Positions 7,753 to 17,079 of a stretch of 64,000 bases of DNA are shown here, one piece after another; within the stretch, counting starts at the first letter, position 1, and every line of letters begins with the position of its first letter. The notes under the pieces were generated by a model. The model had not been told where the DNA came from and did no database searches. It saw only the letters and a program-made list of their open reading frames with translations. The stretch covers positions 58,600 to 122,599 of the forward strand of contig CALGIJ010000030.1 of assembly GCA_937915545.1 (NCBI GenBank), read 5' to 3'. Origin of the DNA: an uncultured Desulfobacterales bacterium. GTDB lineage: Bacteria; Desulfobacterota; Desulfobulbia; Desulfobulbales; Desulfocapsaceae. The position numbers and the translations under genes were made by a program.

Positions 7753-9123
7753 ATGAACAAACGCCGCATCGCCGTAATCGACGAAAACCTTGATCGCCAG
7801 GAGAAGATCAAGCAGCTCCTGGCCGCCACCGATGCCGAACTCTTTGCCATAACTGACAGCCAGTACTGCGCTTCCGCTCTTCTTGGCATCCGGCCTGATC
7901 TGATCATCGTCACCATTTTCCCCGCCCTGACCCAGGACCAAGGTCGCCTCTGTCAAATCCTCAAGGATGACCCGTTGCTGTCGAAAGTGACGCTGATCCT
8001 CATCGGCCACGGGGAAGACGCCGAGGACATCGCCCAAGGTATGGCGACAAACGCCTTTTTTTATCTCGATCTTGTCGATGTCGGAGAGAAACTCGAAGCC
8101 ACAGTGCGACAGGCCTTCGGCAAGAGTGCCATGCTGCCCAGGACCAGGAACATTCTCGTTGTCGATGATTCCCATGCGGTCTGCCTCTTTCTTCAGGAGG
8201 AGTTGAGCCGGCTCGACTACCGCGTGGGTATCGCCCACAATGGGCGGGAGGCCTTGAAAAGGCTCGGCGAGGAGCGGCCGGATGTCATCTTGTCGGATGT
8301 CTACATGCCGGAGATGAACGGCATCGAACTCATCGAAGAGCTCCACGGCCATCCGGGGTACGCGAGTATTCCCTTCGTGGTGATGAGCACCGAAAACGAC
8401 GCCGGCAATATGCAGAAGATGATGGAGTACGGGGCGGCCGCATTCATCATCAAGCCGTTCAACCTCGAGCAGCTGTTGCTGACCCTGAACAAGATCTTTT
8501 CCTATGAGTTTCTCCTGCTGCGCAAGGAGAACGAGCGGCTGAGCGGGGAGCAGAAGCTTCTCCTCGCCGGCATCACCAGCCTGGTAAACGCCCTTGAGGC
8601 CAGGGACAATTACACCCGCGGCCACTCGGAGCGGGTCTCGCAGATCCTGGCCGGGCTGGTCGGGTTCAGGGGTGGCAGCCAACGGGATATCGAACGGGCG
8701 ACAATCGCCGGCAGGCTCCATGACATTGGCAAGATCGGTATCCGCGACAATGTCTTGCTGAAACCGGGAAAACTGAGTGATGAGGAGTTCTCTCACATCA
8801 AAGAACATCCGGCCATAGGCGTTTCGATAATCAACAACATCCCCAGTATCGCAGACGTCCTGCCGGTGGTCGCCTCGCATCATGAACGATTCGACGGCAA
8901 AGGCTACCCTGAGGGGCTACGGGGGGAGGACATTCCACTCCTGGCGCGTCTTACCGCCGTGGCCGACACCTACGACGCGCTTACCAGCGATCGCCCCTAT
9001 CGCAGGGGGTTGGACCACGGCCAGGCGATCGCCATCATTGCCGACGTTGCCGGCACGCAGCTCTGCCCGGACAGTGTCCGATTCTTCCTCGAGTGGAGCA
9101 TGAGGGTAGAACTTGCACGGTAA
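7753..9123 (+). CDS. Response regulator with two receiver-like domains and an HD-GYP phosphodiesterase domain
   Basis: 456 residues in three parts. Residues 1-125 look like a degenerate receiver: IAVIDENLDR replaces the acidic pair, and no phospho-acceptor Asp is obvious. Residues about 132-255 are a canonical receiver (ILVVDDSH; phospho-acceptor Asp182 in LSDVYMPEMNG; Lys in FIIKPFN). Residues about 285-445 are an HD-GYP domain: EARDNYTRGHSERV, HDIGKIGIRDNVLLKPGKL, HP, HH, and FDGKGYPEGLRGEDIP. HD-GYP domains hydrolyse cyclic di-GMP to GMP or pGpG using a metal centre. The protein is probably cytoplasmic and switched on by phosphorylation of the second receiver. Its partner kinase is not adjacent. 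Confidence 0.93.
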   Translation: MNKRRIAVIDENLDRQEKIKQLLAATDAELFAITDSQYCASALLGIRPDLIIVTIFPALTQDQGRLCQILKDDPLLSKVTLILIGHGEDAEDIAQGMATNAFFYLDLVDVGEKLEATVRQAFGKSAMLPRTRNILVVDDSHAVCLFLQEELSRLDYRVGIAHNGREALKRLGEERPDVILSDVYMPEMNGIELIEELHGHPGYASIPFVVMSTENDAGNMQKMMEYGAAAFIIKPFNLEQLLLTLNKIFSYEFLLLRKENERLSGEQKLLLAGITSLVNALEARDNYTRGHSERVSQILAGLVGFRGGSQRDIERATIAGRLHDIGKIGIRDNVLLKPGKLSDEEFSHIKEHPAIGVSIINNIPSIADVLPVVASHHERFDGKGYPEGLRGEDIPLLARLTAVADTYDALTSDRPYRRGLDHGQAIAIIADVAGTQLCPDSVRFFLEWSMRVELAR

Positions 9124-9556
9124 TACGAAGGAAAAGCAGGCCTGCCACTTGACCGCCGTGTCGGTATCGGCGACAATTTGGCTGATACGCCGCAGGTACG
9201 AATAGCTTCTCTTGGAGAAGACCAGCACTCGGCTCAACCGGTCCTTGAGGTCAGGTGATGGGCGGCAATGAGTCAGAGGCGACTGGGTGGCCCCGCAACA
9301 AATATCGAACAATTGTATGATGTCGTTGTGGGCTGCGTGTTTTGCTCTATCAGCCTGGAATTTCGTGTGGAGATTCTCTCTTTTCCTTGCCGTGGCGAAG
9401 AACCTCCGGCCGCTGTCGTGGCGAAGGGACCCGCGGGTTCCCCTGGCAAGAAAGGACGCCCGAGCGCTGCCAACGATGCGGGACGGCAGGAGAGGGTATG
9501 GACACTTATCGGTCGATTGCCCAGGGAAATAGCATACCAGAAAGAGGACATAGACA
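9124..9556. other. Intergenic region
   Basis: No convincing gene. One minus-strand frame (about 9130-9300) reads protein-like, with KDRLSRVLVFSKRSYSYLRR, and may be a remnant, but it has no start signal and I cannot assign it. Confidence 0.4.
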
Positions 9557-10480
9557 ATGTCGTCGCCCATAGATGAAGCCCTGCAGAGGACGAACCTTTC
9601 GATGTCGAATCAGATGGAGATGCTCATCTTTCGTTTGACCGATAAGCAGCTCTACGGCATCAATGTCTTTAAGATTGTCGAAATCCTTGAATGTCCGAAA
9701 AAAATCGACCGTATACCGCATTCTCATCCGGCCATCAAAGGGGTCGTCGATTTCCGGGGGAAGGGGATTCCGGTGATGGACCTGTCCGAAGCGGTAGGCC
9801 TCTCCGCAAAGCCTTTTCATGAGGAACTGGCCTATCTCATCATCTGTGAATACAACCGGCAGCTCACCGCCTTTATCATCGAATCGCCGGAATACCTGAT
9901 GACCAGGAGCTGGGCCGACATCCATAAGCCAAAGGGCGTCAGCGCAAAGACATTGGTGGCCATAGCCTACACCGATGCCGAGGAGGCCGTACTCCTGCTG
10001 GATGTTGAGACGATACTCAACGATGTGGTCGGACTGGAGAGAGCGATGGATGAGAGTCTGCCCGTCCAGGACAGCGTCGACTGGTCCAGGCTCAATATTC
10101 TCCTCGTAGACGACTCAAGCTCGGCACTGTTCTTGCTGCAGTCGCTGCTTGATAGGTTGGGGTGCAGACATATAGCAGTGCAGTCTGCCGATCAGGCGCT
10201 TGAGTTTCTCAACAGGAGGCAGCAGGAAAACCCTCTCTCCATCGATATGGTCATCTCTGATATTGAAATGCCAGGCATGGATGGTTTCACGCTGGTCCGA
10301 ACGCTTCGCGAAAACCCGGCTTTTCGTGACTTGAAAATCATGCTTCACAGTTCTATGAGCAACCCCACCAACAAAATAAAGGCCACGCAGGTCGGCGCGG
10401 ACGATTTTGTCGCCAAGTTTGACCCCGCCTCTCTCGCCAATCGTATTGCCACCCTTTGCGGATTGGCAGGGTCGGGTTGA
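9557..10480 (+). CDS. cheV: Chemotaxis coupling protein CheV
   Basis: 307 residues: a CheW-like domain (about 15-165, with LIFRLTDKQLYGINVFKIVE and FRGKGIPVMDL) fused to a receiver domain (about 178-300, with ILLVDDSSSALFLL, phospho-acceptor Asp235 in ISDIEMPGMDGF, and Lys in DFVAKFDP). CheV links chemoreceptors to CheA and, when phosphorylated, tunes the signal. Length and order are typical. GAGG upstream of the ATG serves as ribosome site. The gene is not in a che operon; the nearest receptor is 3 kb upstream. Confidence 0.95.
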   Translation: MSSPIDEALQRTNLSMSNQMEMLIFRLTDKQLYGINVFKIVEILECPKKIDRIPHSHPAIKGVVDFRGKGIPVMDLSEAVGLSAKPFHEELAYLIICEYNRQLTAFIIESPEYLMTRSWADIHKPKGVSAKTLVAIAYTDAEEAVLLLDVETILNDVVGLERAMDESLPVQDSVDWSRLNILLVDDSSSALFLLQSLLDRLGCRHIAVQSADQALEFLNRRQQENPLSIDMVISDIEMPGMDGFTLVRTLRENPAFRDLKIMLHSSMSNPTNKIKATQVGADDFVAKFDPASLANRIATLCGLAGSG

Positions 10481-11176
10481 CCGATTCGGCCTTGTCGAGA
10501 GCAATGCCTCTCTCTGTTGCGGATATTGTGAGATCCCCCTCGGCCGCTCGCCTGCCTCTGATCTCACGGCACGCAGCGACGCCCTCTTCATTGTCGAACA
10601 ACATACAATTCTAACTTCTTCTTCCTCGAAGTCTTTTGCCCTTTCATGCGCTGACGGTCCAACCAACTCGTTAATCATAACACTTGCCACCCATGTTCGG
10701 CCTTGTCGGCAACCACATATCTAAACTCTTCTCCTGAGTGAGACAGGGAGGTGTTCTTTTCGCGCCACGCCTTGTCTTGTGGCGAGATCCTCTCGTAAAA
10801 CTGACGTTCCTTGCTGATAATTTTCATGATATCAGGATGGTAGGAAGAAAGGTTTACCTGTGGAGATCCCTGCGGGTGGCGTGAAGCGCAGGTTGAGGCG
10901 TAAAAGCCTTTTCTTGCGAATCGATTTTTCCGGAATTCAGAAGGTTGCCGTATTGAACGTCCCGCCTCTTCTCCTCAATAAATTCGTTTGGTATTCACCA
11001 TCTTCGACTTGCGCGAGTGAAGATCCTTCGGTATCTATGTGGCTGAAGAAAAAATCTCGAAATCTCTCCGGGAAGAAAAACGACGCGAACCCGGGAAATT
11101 TCTCTGCCTGTCGACTTACTGCCCTAGGTGGAGTCACAAAGCGAGATGTAAATATTCGTGGTGAGCAAATCGGATC
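10481..11176. other. Long intergenic region
   Basis: Almost 700 bases with no recognisable gene, tRNA or mobile-element signature. Codon-like bias is weak in all frames. The EAL-HDOD gene that follows also lacks a clear ribosome site, so the promoter and leader of that gene may lie here. Confidence 0.4.
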
Positions 11177-12400
11177 ATGGATGTCTTTATCGCCCGGCAG
11201 CCTATCTTCGACCGCAAGAAACGTCTTTTCGCCTATGAGATTCTCTATCGGTCCAGCATGGAAAACGCTTTTCCTGCCCAAATGGACAGCAATGAGGCCA
11301 CCCAAGCCGTTCTTGCCCATGTCCTCTTGAATGTCGGTCTGGATACCATCACCGGCAATCGCCGCGCGCTGATCAATTTCACCGAACACCATCTCCTTAC
11401 CGGAACTCCTCTGCAGCTTCCCCGCGAACGCTGCGTCATTGAGATTCTCGAATCGGTTCAGCCGACCGCCGAGATCCTGGAAGCCTGCCAGTCACTGTGC
11501 AGTGAAGGGTATGTGCTGGCGCTCGACGACTTTGATTTCAACGAGATGTTGAGACCGCTGCTGCCCTTTGTCCGCATAATCAAGGTAGATTTTCAAGCCG
11601 TTGACAGGACAACACTTGGCCTGCAGATGGAACAATGGCAGTCGGAGCAGGCCATAACCTGGCTTGCCGAAAAGATAGAGACATTGGAGGAATTCCAGCA
11701 CGCTCAGTCGCTTGGCTTCGAATATTTCCAAGGCCATTTTCTCGACAAGCCGCAAATTCTCAGGAAGAAAACCATCGACCCCTCGCAGGTCATCCTCCTC
11801 AACCTGCTGGCCGAGGTCTGCCGGCCGGAAATCAATATGCGCAAGGTTGAGAGTCTCGTGGCCCCTGATGTTTCCCTTTCCTATAAGCTGCTGCGCTATA
11901 TCAATTCAGTGTACTACTCGCTGGTGAGCAAGGTCGAGTCGGTTCGATACGCGTTAACCTATCTTGGGGAAATGGGGGTGCGTCAGTTTATCTCGATGGC
12001 CGCCACAGCGGAGATTTCCCGGGGCAAGCCATCGGAATTGATGCGTCTGTCAATGGTCAGGGCCAAGCAATGCCAGCTGCTTGCCCAAGCCTGTGGGCGG
12101 GAAGATGAAAGCCCGCAGCTCTACCTGCTCGGCCTTTTTTCCTTGCTGGACGCCATGCTCGACGTCTCCATGGCGGATCTGGTCGCCACGCTGCCCCTCA
12201 GCAGCGAACTCAAGCTGGCGCTTACCGAACATGGTGGTCGATTCGCACCCTACCTGCTGGCTACCATTGCCTATGAACGGGGGGATTTTCAGGCCAGTGC
12301 CGATCACCTCAGCATCTTGTCGATCGAGCCAGCGACCATGATCACCGCCTACCTGCAAGCCGTGGCCTGGGCAGACGATTTCGAGGCTAACCTCGTCTGA
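11177..12400 (+). CDS. EAL-HDOD (YuxH-type) signalling protein
   Basis: 407 residues. Residues about 1-200 are an EAL-like domain beginning DVFIARQPIFDRKKRLFAYEILYRS; it has EIL in place of EAL and DDFDFNE where active enzymes have DDFGTG, so the catalytic metal site is probably lost. Residues about 205-400 are an HDOD domain (PSQVILLNLLAEVCRPEI, LVAPDVSLSYKLLRYINS, ALTYLGEMGVRQFISM). This pairing is common in deltaproteobacteria and is thought to relay cyclic-di-GMP-related or stress signals rather than degrade the nucleotide. Cytoplasmic; no adjacent partner gene. No good ribosome site is visible before the ATG. Confidence 0.9.
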   Translation: MDVFIARQPIFDRKKRLFAYEILYRSSMENAFPAQMDSNEATQAVLAHVLLNVGLDTITGNRRALINFTEHHLLTGTPLQLPRERCVIEILESVQPTAEILEACQSLCSEGYVLALDDFDFNEMLRPLLPFVRIIKVDFQAVDRTTLGLQMEQWQSEQAITWLAEKIETLEEFQHAQSLGFEYFQGHFLDKPQILRKKTIDPSQVILLNLLAEVCRPEINMRKVESLVAPDVSLSYKLLRYINSVYYSLVSKVESVRYALTYLGEMGVRQFISMAATAEISRGKPSELMRLSMVRAKQCQLLAQACGREDESPQLYLLGLFSLLDAMLDVSMADLVATLPLSSELKLALTEHGGRFAPYLLATIAYERGDFQASADHLSILSIEPATMITAYLQAVAWADDFEANLV

Positions 12401-12836
12401 GACGAGGGGAGGTATCTTTGTAGTCGTTTGTCAGCCCGAGCTTCTCCGGCATTGAAAAATTTCTTGCAAGAGCCCGACGCGCGCAGTATATAGCCGCCTC
12501 GACGTTGTTAATCTCCTGCGTCACCGCGTTGTTCATCGTCCGGCACATGCCGGCTTCATATATAGCCCGCCGCTCCGCAAGGAAGGCGGGTTTTTTTGTT
12601 GTATCGGCACACGTCGGGCTTCGGGGTACTGCCCTATCTGCGCACCGCATGTTTGCCGCAAGTCCCTCGTTCGCGTCGAGCGTCGACCTGGTGGGGCGAC
12701 CGGCCAGCATCGACGAGTGTTGCCGGGAAGGGCTGCAGGCCAAACGGGGCTCGTTGGCTGTGGGTAATGAGGGGAGCTCTGGGTGGCACTTGATGGGCTG
12801 GAGTGTCGTTGTCGTTCGCAAAAGGACGATACGCAC
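12387..12836 (-). CDS. Hypothetical protein with a conserved-looking C-terminal half
   Basis: 149-residue reading frame converging on the EAL-HDOD gene and overlapping its end by 14 bases. The N-terminal half is low-complexity and unconvincing. The C-terminal half (AFLAERRAIYEAGMCRTMNN, then AVTQEINNVEAAIYCARRAL) resembles a string that I recall from small hypothetical proteins, some prophage-linked, in many proteobacteria. That recollection needs a search. The matching DNA also carries a strong plus-strand terminator, so the similarity may belong to an RNA or repeat element rather than to a protein. No start signal is evident. Confidence 0.35.
   Translation of the reverse strand: MRIVLLRTTTTLQPIKCHPELPSLPTANEPRLACSPSRQHSSMLAGRPTRSTLDANEGLAANMRCADRAVPRSPTCADTTKKPAFLAERRAIYEAGMCRTMNNAVTQEINNVEAAIYCARRALARNFSMPEKLGLTNDYKDTSPRLRRG
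12566..12597 (+). terminator. Rho-independent terminator
   Basis: CCCGCC (12566-12571) and GGCGGG (12585-12590) form a 6-bp GC stem, followed directly by seven T residues. It lies 165 bases past the EAL-HDOD gene. A CCGGCACATGCCGG palindrome sits just upstream at 12540-12553, so the block could be the 3' end of a small RNA. Confidence 0.65.
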
Positions 12837-13110
12837 AATAATGTGTTGTGCATATCAAATAATCTTACATAAACGTCAGTTTTGTGGCAGACCAGGGCGG
12901 TGATAGCCCTCTCTGTGATGCAAAAAAACGCAACATTTGAGAGAGATGCCTTCTTGTGACAGAGATCTGGAGGGGCTGGTTCGATAATTGCTAATTCGCT
13001 CTTGAGCTCCGCTTGCCAGCGGTCCGCGCCGGCCAGGTGGGCTGCGCTGCCGTTGCGCGGCCCGGATTGGCCGGGGGCGGGGCGTTCGATCAAAATTTTC
13101 CCGAACAGCC

Positions 13111-15225
13111 ATGGATCTACAGAGCAAACACCTCCCAGGAGCATCCCCCAGCGCCACGATGTCTTCCGAACACCGCTACCTGAGCATTTTCACCAATGCC
13201 GTCGAGGGGATCTTCCTGACCACCCCGAACGGCACCTATCTCGACGTCAATCCGGCCCTGGCCCATATCTATGGCTTTGCTTCCCCCGAGGAGCTCATCG
13301 CCCATTTCAAGGACATCCGGCGACAGCTCTACGTCGACGCCGGGCGGCGGGACGAGTTCACACGTATCCTCGAGACGCACCAGGAGGTCATCGGCTTCGA
13401 GTCCGAAGTGCGCCGCAAGGACGGCTCCATCATCTGGATTACCGAGAATGCCCGGGCCATCTACGATGAAGTTGGCCAGGTAGCCTATTATGAAGGGACG
13501 GTGATGGATATCACCGTGCGCAAGCGCGCCGAGCACGACCTGGAAATTCAGCGGGCGTATTTCTCGCAGCTCTTTGCCAACTCTCCCCAGGGCATCGTCA
13601 TCATCGACGATCAGCGGAATATCGTCAGTTGCAACAAGGGCTTCGAAGAGCTTTTCGGGTACCAAGCCGGCGATATCGTCGGCTTCGGGGTGCGCTCGCT
13701 GATCGTCCCCGATGAACTCCTCGACGAGTGCGAAACGGTGCGGTCGTCCGTCCTGAAGGGGCAGACGGTGCAGTGTGAGACCAATCGCCGCCACCGTGAC
13801 GGTCGGATCATCCCGGTGGCGATGATCGGCTTTGCGGTGCGTGTCGGCGCAAACATCAACGGCATCATCTATATCTACCAGGATATCTCGGAACGGCGCT
13901 CCTTCGAGGAGCAGATAACCCATCAGGCCTTTCATGACGCCCTCACCGGCTTGCCCAACCGCACCCTCTTCGCCGATCGCCTCGACCGCGCTCTCGAGAG
14001 GAGCCGTCGCAAGCCCGGGCATCTCTCGGCGCTGATGCTCATCGACCTCAATAAATTCAAGTCGGTCAACGATACCCTCGGGCATCCGGCCGGCGACCAG
14101 TTGCTCATCCTGGTGGGCAGGAGGCTGATGTCCTGTCTGCGCGCCACCGATACGGTGGCCCGCCTCGGCGGCGACGAGTTTGCCATCATCGTCGAGGAGT
14201 TTTCCTCCCCTGGCGAGCTGCAGAAGATGGCCGAACGGATCCACGCCCTGCTCTGCAAGCCCTTCGCCCTGAATGGCAGCGAGATAGTCAGCGGCGGCAG
14301 CATCGGCATCGTGCCGAGCTTCGCCGGCTATTCCTCGGCCCAGAACCTGCTCCGCGACGCCGATATCGCCATGTACCGTGCCAAGCAGCAGGGCCAGGGG
14401 ATGGTGCTCTTCGACGTGCGCATGCACCAGGAACTCCTCGAGGCCATCAGCCTCGAGAACGAGCTGCGCACCGTCCTCGAAAAGGACGGCTTGTCCCTCT
14501 ATTACCAGCCCATCGTTTCGGTGTGCGAAGAACGCCTCGAAGGCTTCGAGGCCCTGGTCCGCTGGAACCACCCCCTGCGCGGCATGATCCCGCCGAGCCG
14601 TTTCATTCCCATGGCCGAAGAGACCGGCCTGATCGTCGAGCTTGGCAAGTGGGTGATGGACGAGGCCTGCCGGCAGTTGCGTCTCTGGCAGGATCATTAC
14701 CCGCAGGCGAGCGGCCTGACCATGAGCGTCAACGTCTCCGTGCGCCAGTTCGCCAAGCCGGGCCTGGTCGAGCATATCCTCGCGACGCTGGACCGCCATC
14801 GCCTCCACCCGGCCTGTCTGAAGGTCGAGATCACCGAGTCGGTGCTCATGCAGGAGACGGCCGCCATTGTCGGCGAGCTCAAGCGGCTGCGGGAAAACGG
14901 GGTGAAGATCGCCATCGATGACTTTGGCACAGGCTATTCCTCCTTGTCCTACCTGCAGAGCATGCCCATCGACCATCTCAAGATCGACCGTTCGTTTATC
15001 AGCAATTTCGACAAGTCCCAGGAAAACGACCAGATCGTCAGATCGATCATCGCCATCGCCCGGAGCCTGGGACTGTCGGTCGTCGCCGAGGGGGTCGAGC
15101 GGCGCAGCCAGCTGGACAAGCTGCGCTCCCTGGACTGCGATACGGCACAGGGGTTCATGTTTTCCCGCCCCTGCGACGCGCAGGCGGCGGAAGGGCTCAT
15201 CGGCCGCGGTCTGCTCCACCGCTGA
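13111..15225 (+). CDS. PAS-PAS-GGDEF-EAL cyclic-di-GMP protein
   Basis: 704 residues from the first ATG; an internal in-frame ATG at 13159 (MSSEHRYLSIF) is equally possible, as neither has a clear ribosome site. Two PAS domains (about 18-140 and 145-265, the first followed by a PAC segment with VRRKDGSIIWITENARAIYD) precede a GGDEF domain (about 275-435) with intact RLGGDEFAIIVEEF, and an EAL domain (about 445-700) with GFEALVRWNHPLRG, VEITESVLM, AIDDFGTGYSSLSYL and KIDRSFI. Both catalytic signatures are complete, so it could both make and break cyclic di-GMP; which dominates cannot be told. No membrane helix is visible, so it is probably cytoplasmic and ruled by the PAS domains. Confidence 0.95.
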   Translation: MDLQSKHLPGASPSATMSSEHRYLSIFTNAVEGIFLTTPNGTYLDVNPALAHIYGFASPEELIAHFKDIRRQLYVDAGRRDEFTRILETHQEVIGFESEVRRKDGSIIWITENARAIYDEVGQVAYYEGTVMDITVRKRAEHDLEIQRAYFSQLFANSPQGIVIIDDQRNIVSCNKGFEELFGYQAGDIVGFGVRSLIVPDELLDECETVRSSVLKGQTVQCETNRRHRDGRIIPVAMIGFAVRVGANINGIIYIYQDISERRSFEEQITHQAFHDALTGLPNRTLFADRLDRALERSRRKPGHLSALMLIDLNKFKSVNDTLGHPAGDQLLILVGRRLMSCLRATDTVARLGGDEFAIIVEEFSSPGELQKMAERIHALLCKPFALNGSEIVSGGSIGIVPSFAGYSSAQNLLRDADIAMYRAKQQGQGMVLFDVRMHQELLEAISLENELRTVLEKDGLSLYYQPIVSVCEERLEGFEALVRWNHPLRGMIPPSRFIPMAEETGLIVELGKWVMDEACRQLRLWQDHYPQASGLTMSVNVSVRQFAKPGLVEHILATLDRHRLHPACLKVEITESVLMQETAAIVGELKRLRENGVKIAIDDFGTGYSSLSYLQSMPIDHLKIDRSFISNFDKSQENDQIVRSIIAIARSLGLSVVAEGVERRSQLDKLRSLDCDTAQGFMFSRPCDAQAAEGLIGRGLLHR

Positions 15226-15621
15226 GCGGAGGCACGAGGTGCTGTGCCGCTGGCGAAGGGCGGCTTGCGGTCGCCCGGGGCGTATCCGCAGCCCCCGGGA
15301 CTGGCGCTGCCGGCCGAGGGCAGGGGGGAACGAGGCAAGGGGAGGTGGATGGGAATCTTTTCCATTTTTGTTGATAACCGCGTCGCATTCCTGCAAATGC
15401 GTCGCTTTCCCCCCTTGCCCGCCCCAGGGCGCAGCTTGCCGGACGGGCCGCTTTCCCGCGCCAGGCAAGGCCTGGGAGTTTTGTCGAGACGCTGGCATCG
15501 CTCTTGCGTTGCTCGATCAGCAGAAGGCACCGGCGACGGATGGCAGGAGTGGTCGGTGGCACCGAGGGAACCCGCTGGGGGGCGTGCCGGGCAAGCGGCG
15601 CGCCGGTGGAGAGGATCGCCG
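15226..15621. other. Intergenic region upstream of the ATP-grasp cluster
   Basis: The frame of the first ATP-grasp gene stays open upstream to 15244, but the sequence there is not protein-like and the family starts at the ATG at 15622. An imperfect inverted repeat (15380-15389 with 15396-15405, 9 of 10 paired, core GCGTCGCATT) lies in an AT-richer patch and is a candidate operator or hairpin for the cluster. Confidence 0.45.
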
Positions 15622-17064
15622 ATGGAGACATTTGCACAGTACGATGTGGGAGGCTTTTACGACGAGTTGATCGCCGCGGACGGCATTCCCCGGCCCGGAG
15701 CGCAGCTGCTGGTGGACAAGATCGAGTCGCTGCCGCCCGGGGATCTGGCCATGCGCCAGAGGGCGGCGGAGAGGCTGCTGCTCAAGATGGGGATCACCTT
15801 CAACGTCTATGGCGGGGAAGAGGGCACCGAGAAGATCTTTCCGTTCGATATCATCCCGCGCATCGTGCCCGCCACGGACTGGCGCCAGATCGAGGCGGGC
15901 CTCAAGCAGCGCATCTTCGCGCTCAATGAGTTTCTCCAGGATATCTACAACGACAAGAAGATCCTCAAGGATGGCGTCATCCCCAAGGATCTCATCTACA
16001 GCAGCCGCACCTATCGTCGTGAGTGCGAGGGCTTCACCCCGCCACGCCGTATCTGGTGCCATGTCACCGGCACCGACCTGGTGCGCGATGGCGACGGCCG
16101 CTTCTATGTCCTCGAGGACAACCTGCGCTGCCCTTCGGGGGTCTCCTATGTGCTCGAGAATCGACAGGTCCTCAAGCGCACCTTTCCCCAGGTCTTCGAG
16201 GCATCGAAGGTTCGCCCGGTCGACGACTACCCGAGCAAGCTCCTCGAGATGCTCGAGTACCTCGCTCCCGACCATGTGCAGGCGCCGACCATCGGCGTGC
16301 TTACCCCGGGGATCTACAACAGCGCCTATTTCGAGCACTCCTTCCTCTCCCAGCAGATGGGGGTCGAACTGGTCGAAGGGCAGGATCTGGTCGTAAACGA
16401 CGGCCATGTCCATATGCTTACCACCAAGGGGCTCAAGCGGGTGGACGTGCTCTATCGCCGTATCGACGACGATTTCGTCGATCCCTTGGTCTTCCGGCCC
16501 GATTCTCTGCTCGGTGTCCCCGGGCTCATCGCCGCCTACAAGGCCGGTCGTATCGCCATGGCCAACGCCCCCGGCACGGGCATCGCCGACGACAAGGTAG
16601 TGTATGCCTATGTTCCGCAAATAATCCGCTACTATACCGGGGAAGAGCCGATTCTCGCCAATGTGCCGACCTATATCTGCGGCGATGACGAGGATCGTTC
16701 CTATGTCCTCGACCACCTCGACCAGCTGGTGGTCAAGGCGGCCAACGAATCTGGCGGCTACGGCATGCTGGTCGGGCCGCACGCCACGCCCGAGCAGCGG
16801 CGTGCCTTTGCCGAGAAGATCAAGGCGGAACCACGCAACTACATGGCGCAGCCGACCCTTTCCCTGTCCCGTGTGCCGACCATCGTCGGCGACCGGATCG
16901 AGGGGCGCCATGTCGACCTTCGCCCTTATGTGCTCTTTGGCAGGGAGATCTACGTGCAGCCGGGGGGGCTGACCCGGGTGGCCCTGACCAGGGGCTCTCT
17001 GGTGGTCAATTCTTCCCAGGGGGGTGGTTCCAAGGATACCTGGGTGCTGGAAGAGGGAAGGTGA
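15622..17064 (+). CDS. Circularly permuted ATP-grasp protein (DUF404/DUF407)
   Basis: 480 residues. The start METFAQYDVGGFYDEL has GGAGAGG at a 7-base spacing. Conserved signatures of the circularly permuted ATP-grasp type 2 family are present: LEDNLRCPSGVSYVLENR, the nucleotide-binding VVKAANESGGYGMLVGP with Lys372, RHVDLRPYVLFG, and the C-terminal QGGGSKDTWVLEEGR. ATP-grasp enzymes make acyl-phosphate intermediates to join a carboxylate to an amine; members here are predicted peptide or amide ligases, but no substrate is known. Cytoplasmic. It is followed 15 bases later by an alpha-E gene, the usual partner. Confidence 0.92.
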   Translation: METFAQYDVGGFYDELIAADGIPRPGAQLLVDKIESLPPGDLAMRQRAAERLLLKMGITFNVYGGEEGTEKIFPFDIIPRIVPATDWRQIEAGLKQRIFALNEFLQDIYNDKKILKDGVIPKDLIYSSRTYRRECEGFTPPRRIWCHVTGTDLVRDGDGRFYVLEDNLRCPSGVSYVLENRQVLKRTFPQVFEASKVRPVDDYPSKLLEMLEYLAPDHVQAPTIGVLTPGIYNSAYFEHSFLSQQMGVELVEGQDLVVNDGHVHMLTTKGLKRVDVLYRRIDDDFVDPLVFRPDSLLGVPGLIAAYKAGRIAMANAPGTGIADDKVVYAYVPQIIRYYTGEEPILANVPTYICGDDEDRSYVLDHLDQLVVKAANESGGYGMLVGPHATPEQRRAFAEKIKAEPRNYMAQPTLSLSRVPTIVGDRIEGRHVDLRPYVLFGREIYVQPGGLTRVALTRGSLVVNSSQGGGSKDTWVLEEGR

Positions 17065-17079
17065 GGGGAGGAGGATCCT

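Noticed and set aside
9130..9570. Protein-like minus-strand frame behind the HD-GYP gene
   Set aside because: No start codon with ribosome site and no recognised family; it also overlaps the HD-GYP gene when extended.
15244..15621. N-terminal extension of 126 residues to the first ATP-grasp protein
   Set aside because: The extension is Pro/Gly/Arg-rich and unlike the family, while the ATG at 15622 has a good ribosome site and starts at the conserved N-terminus.
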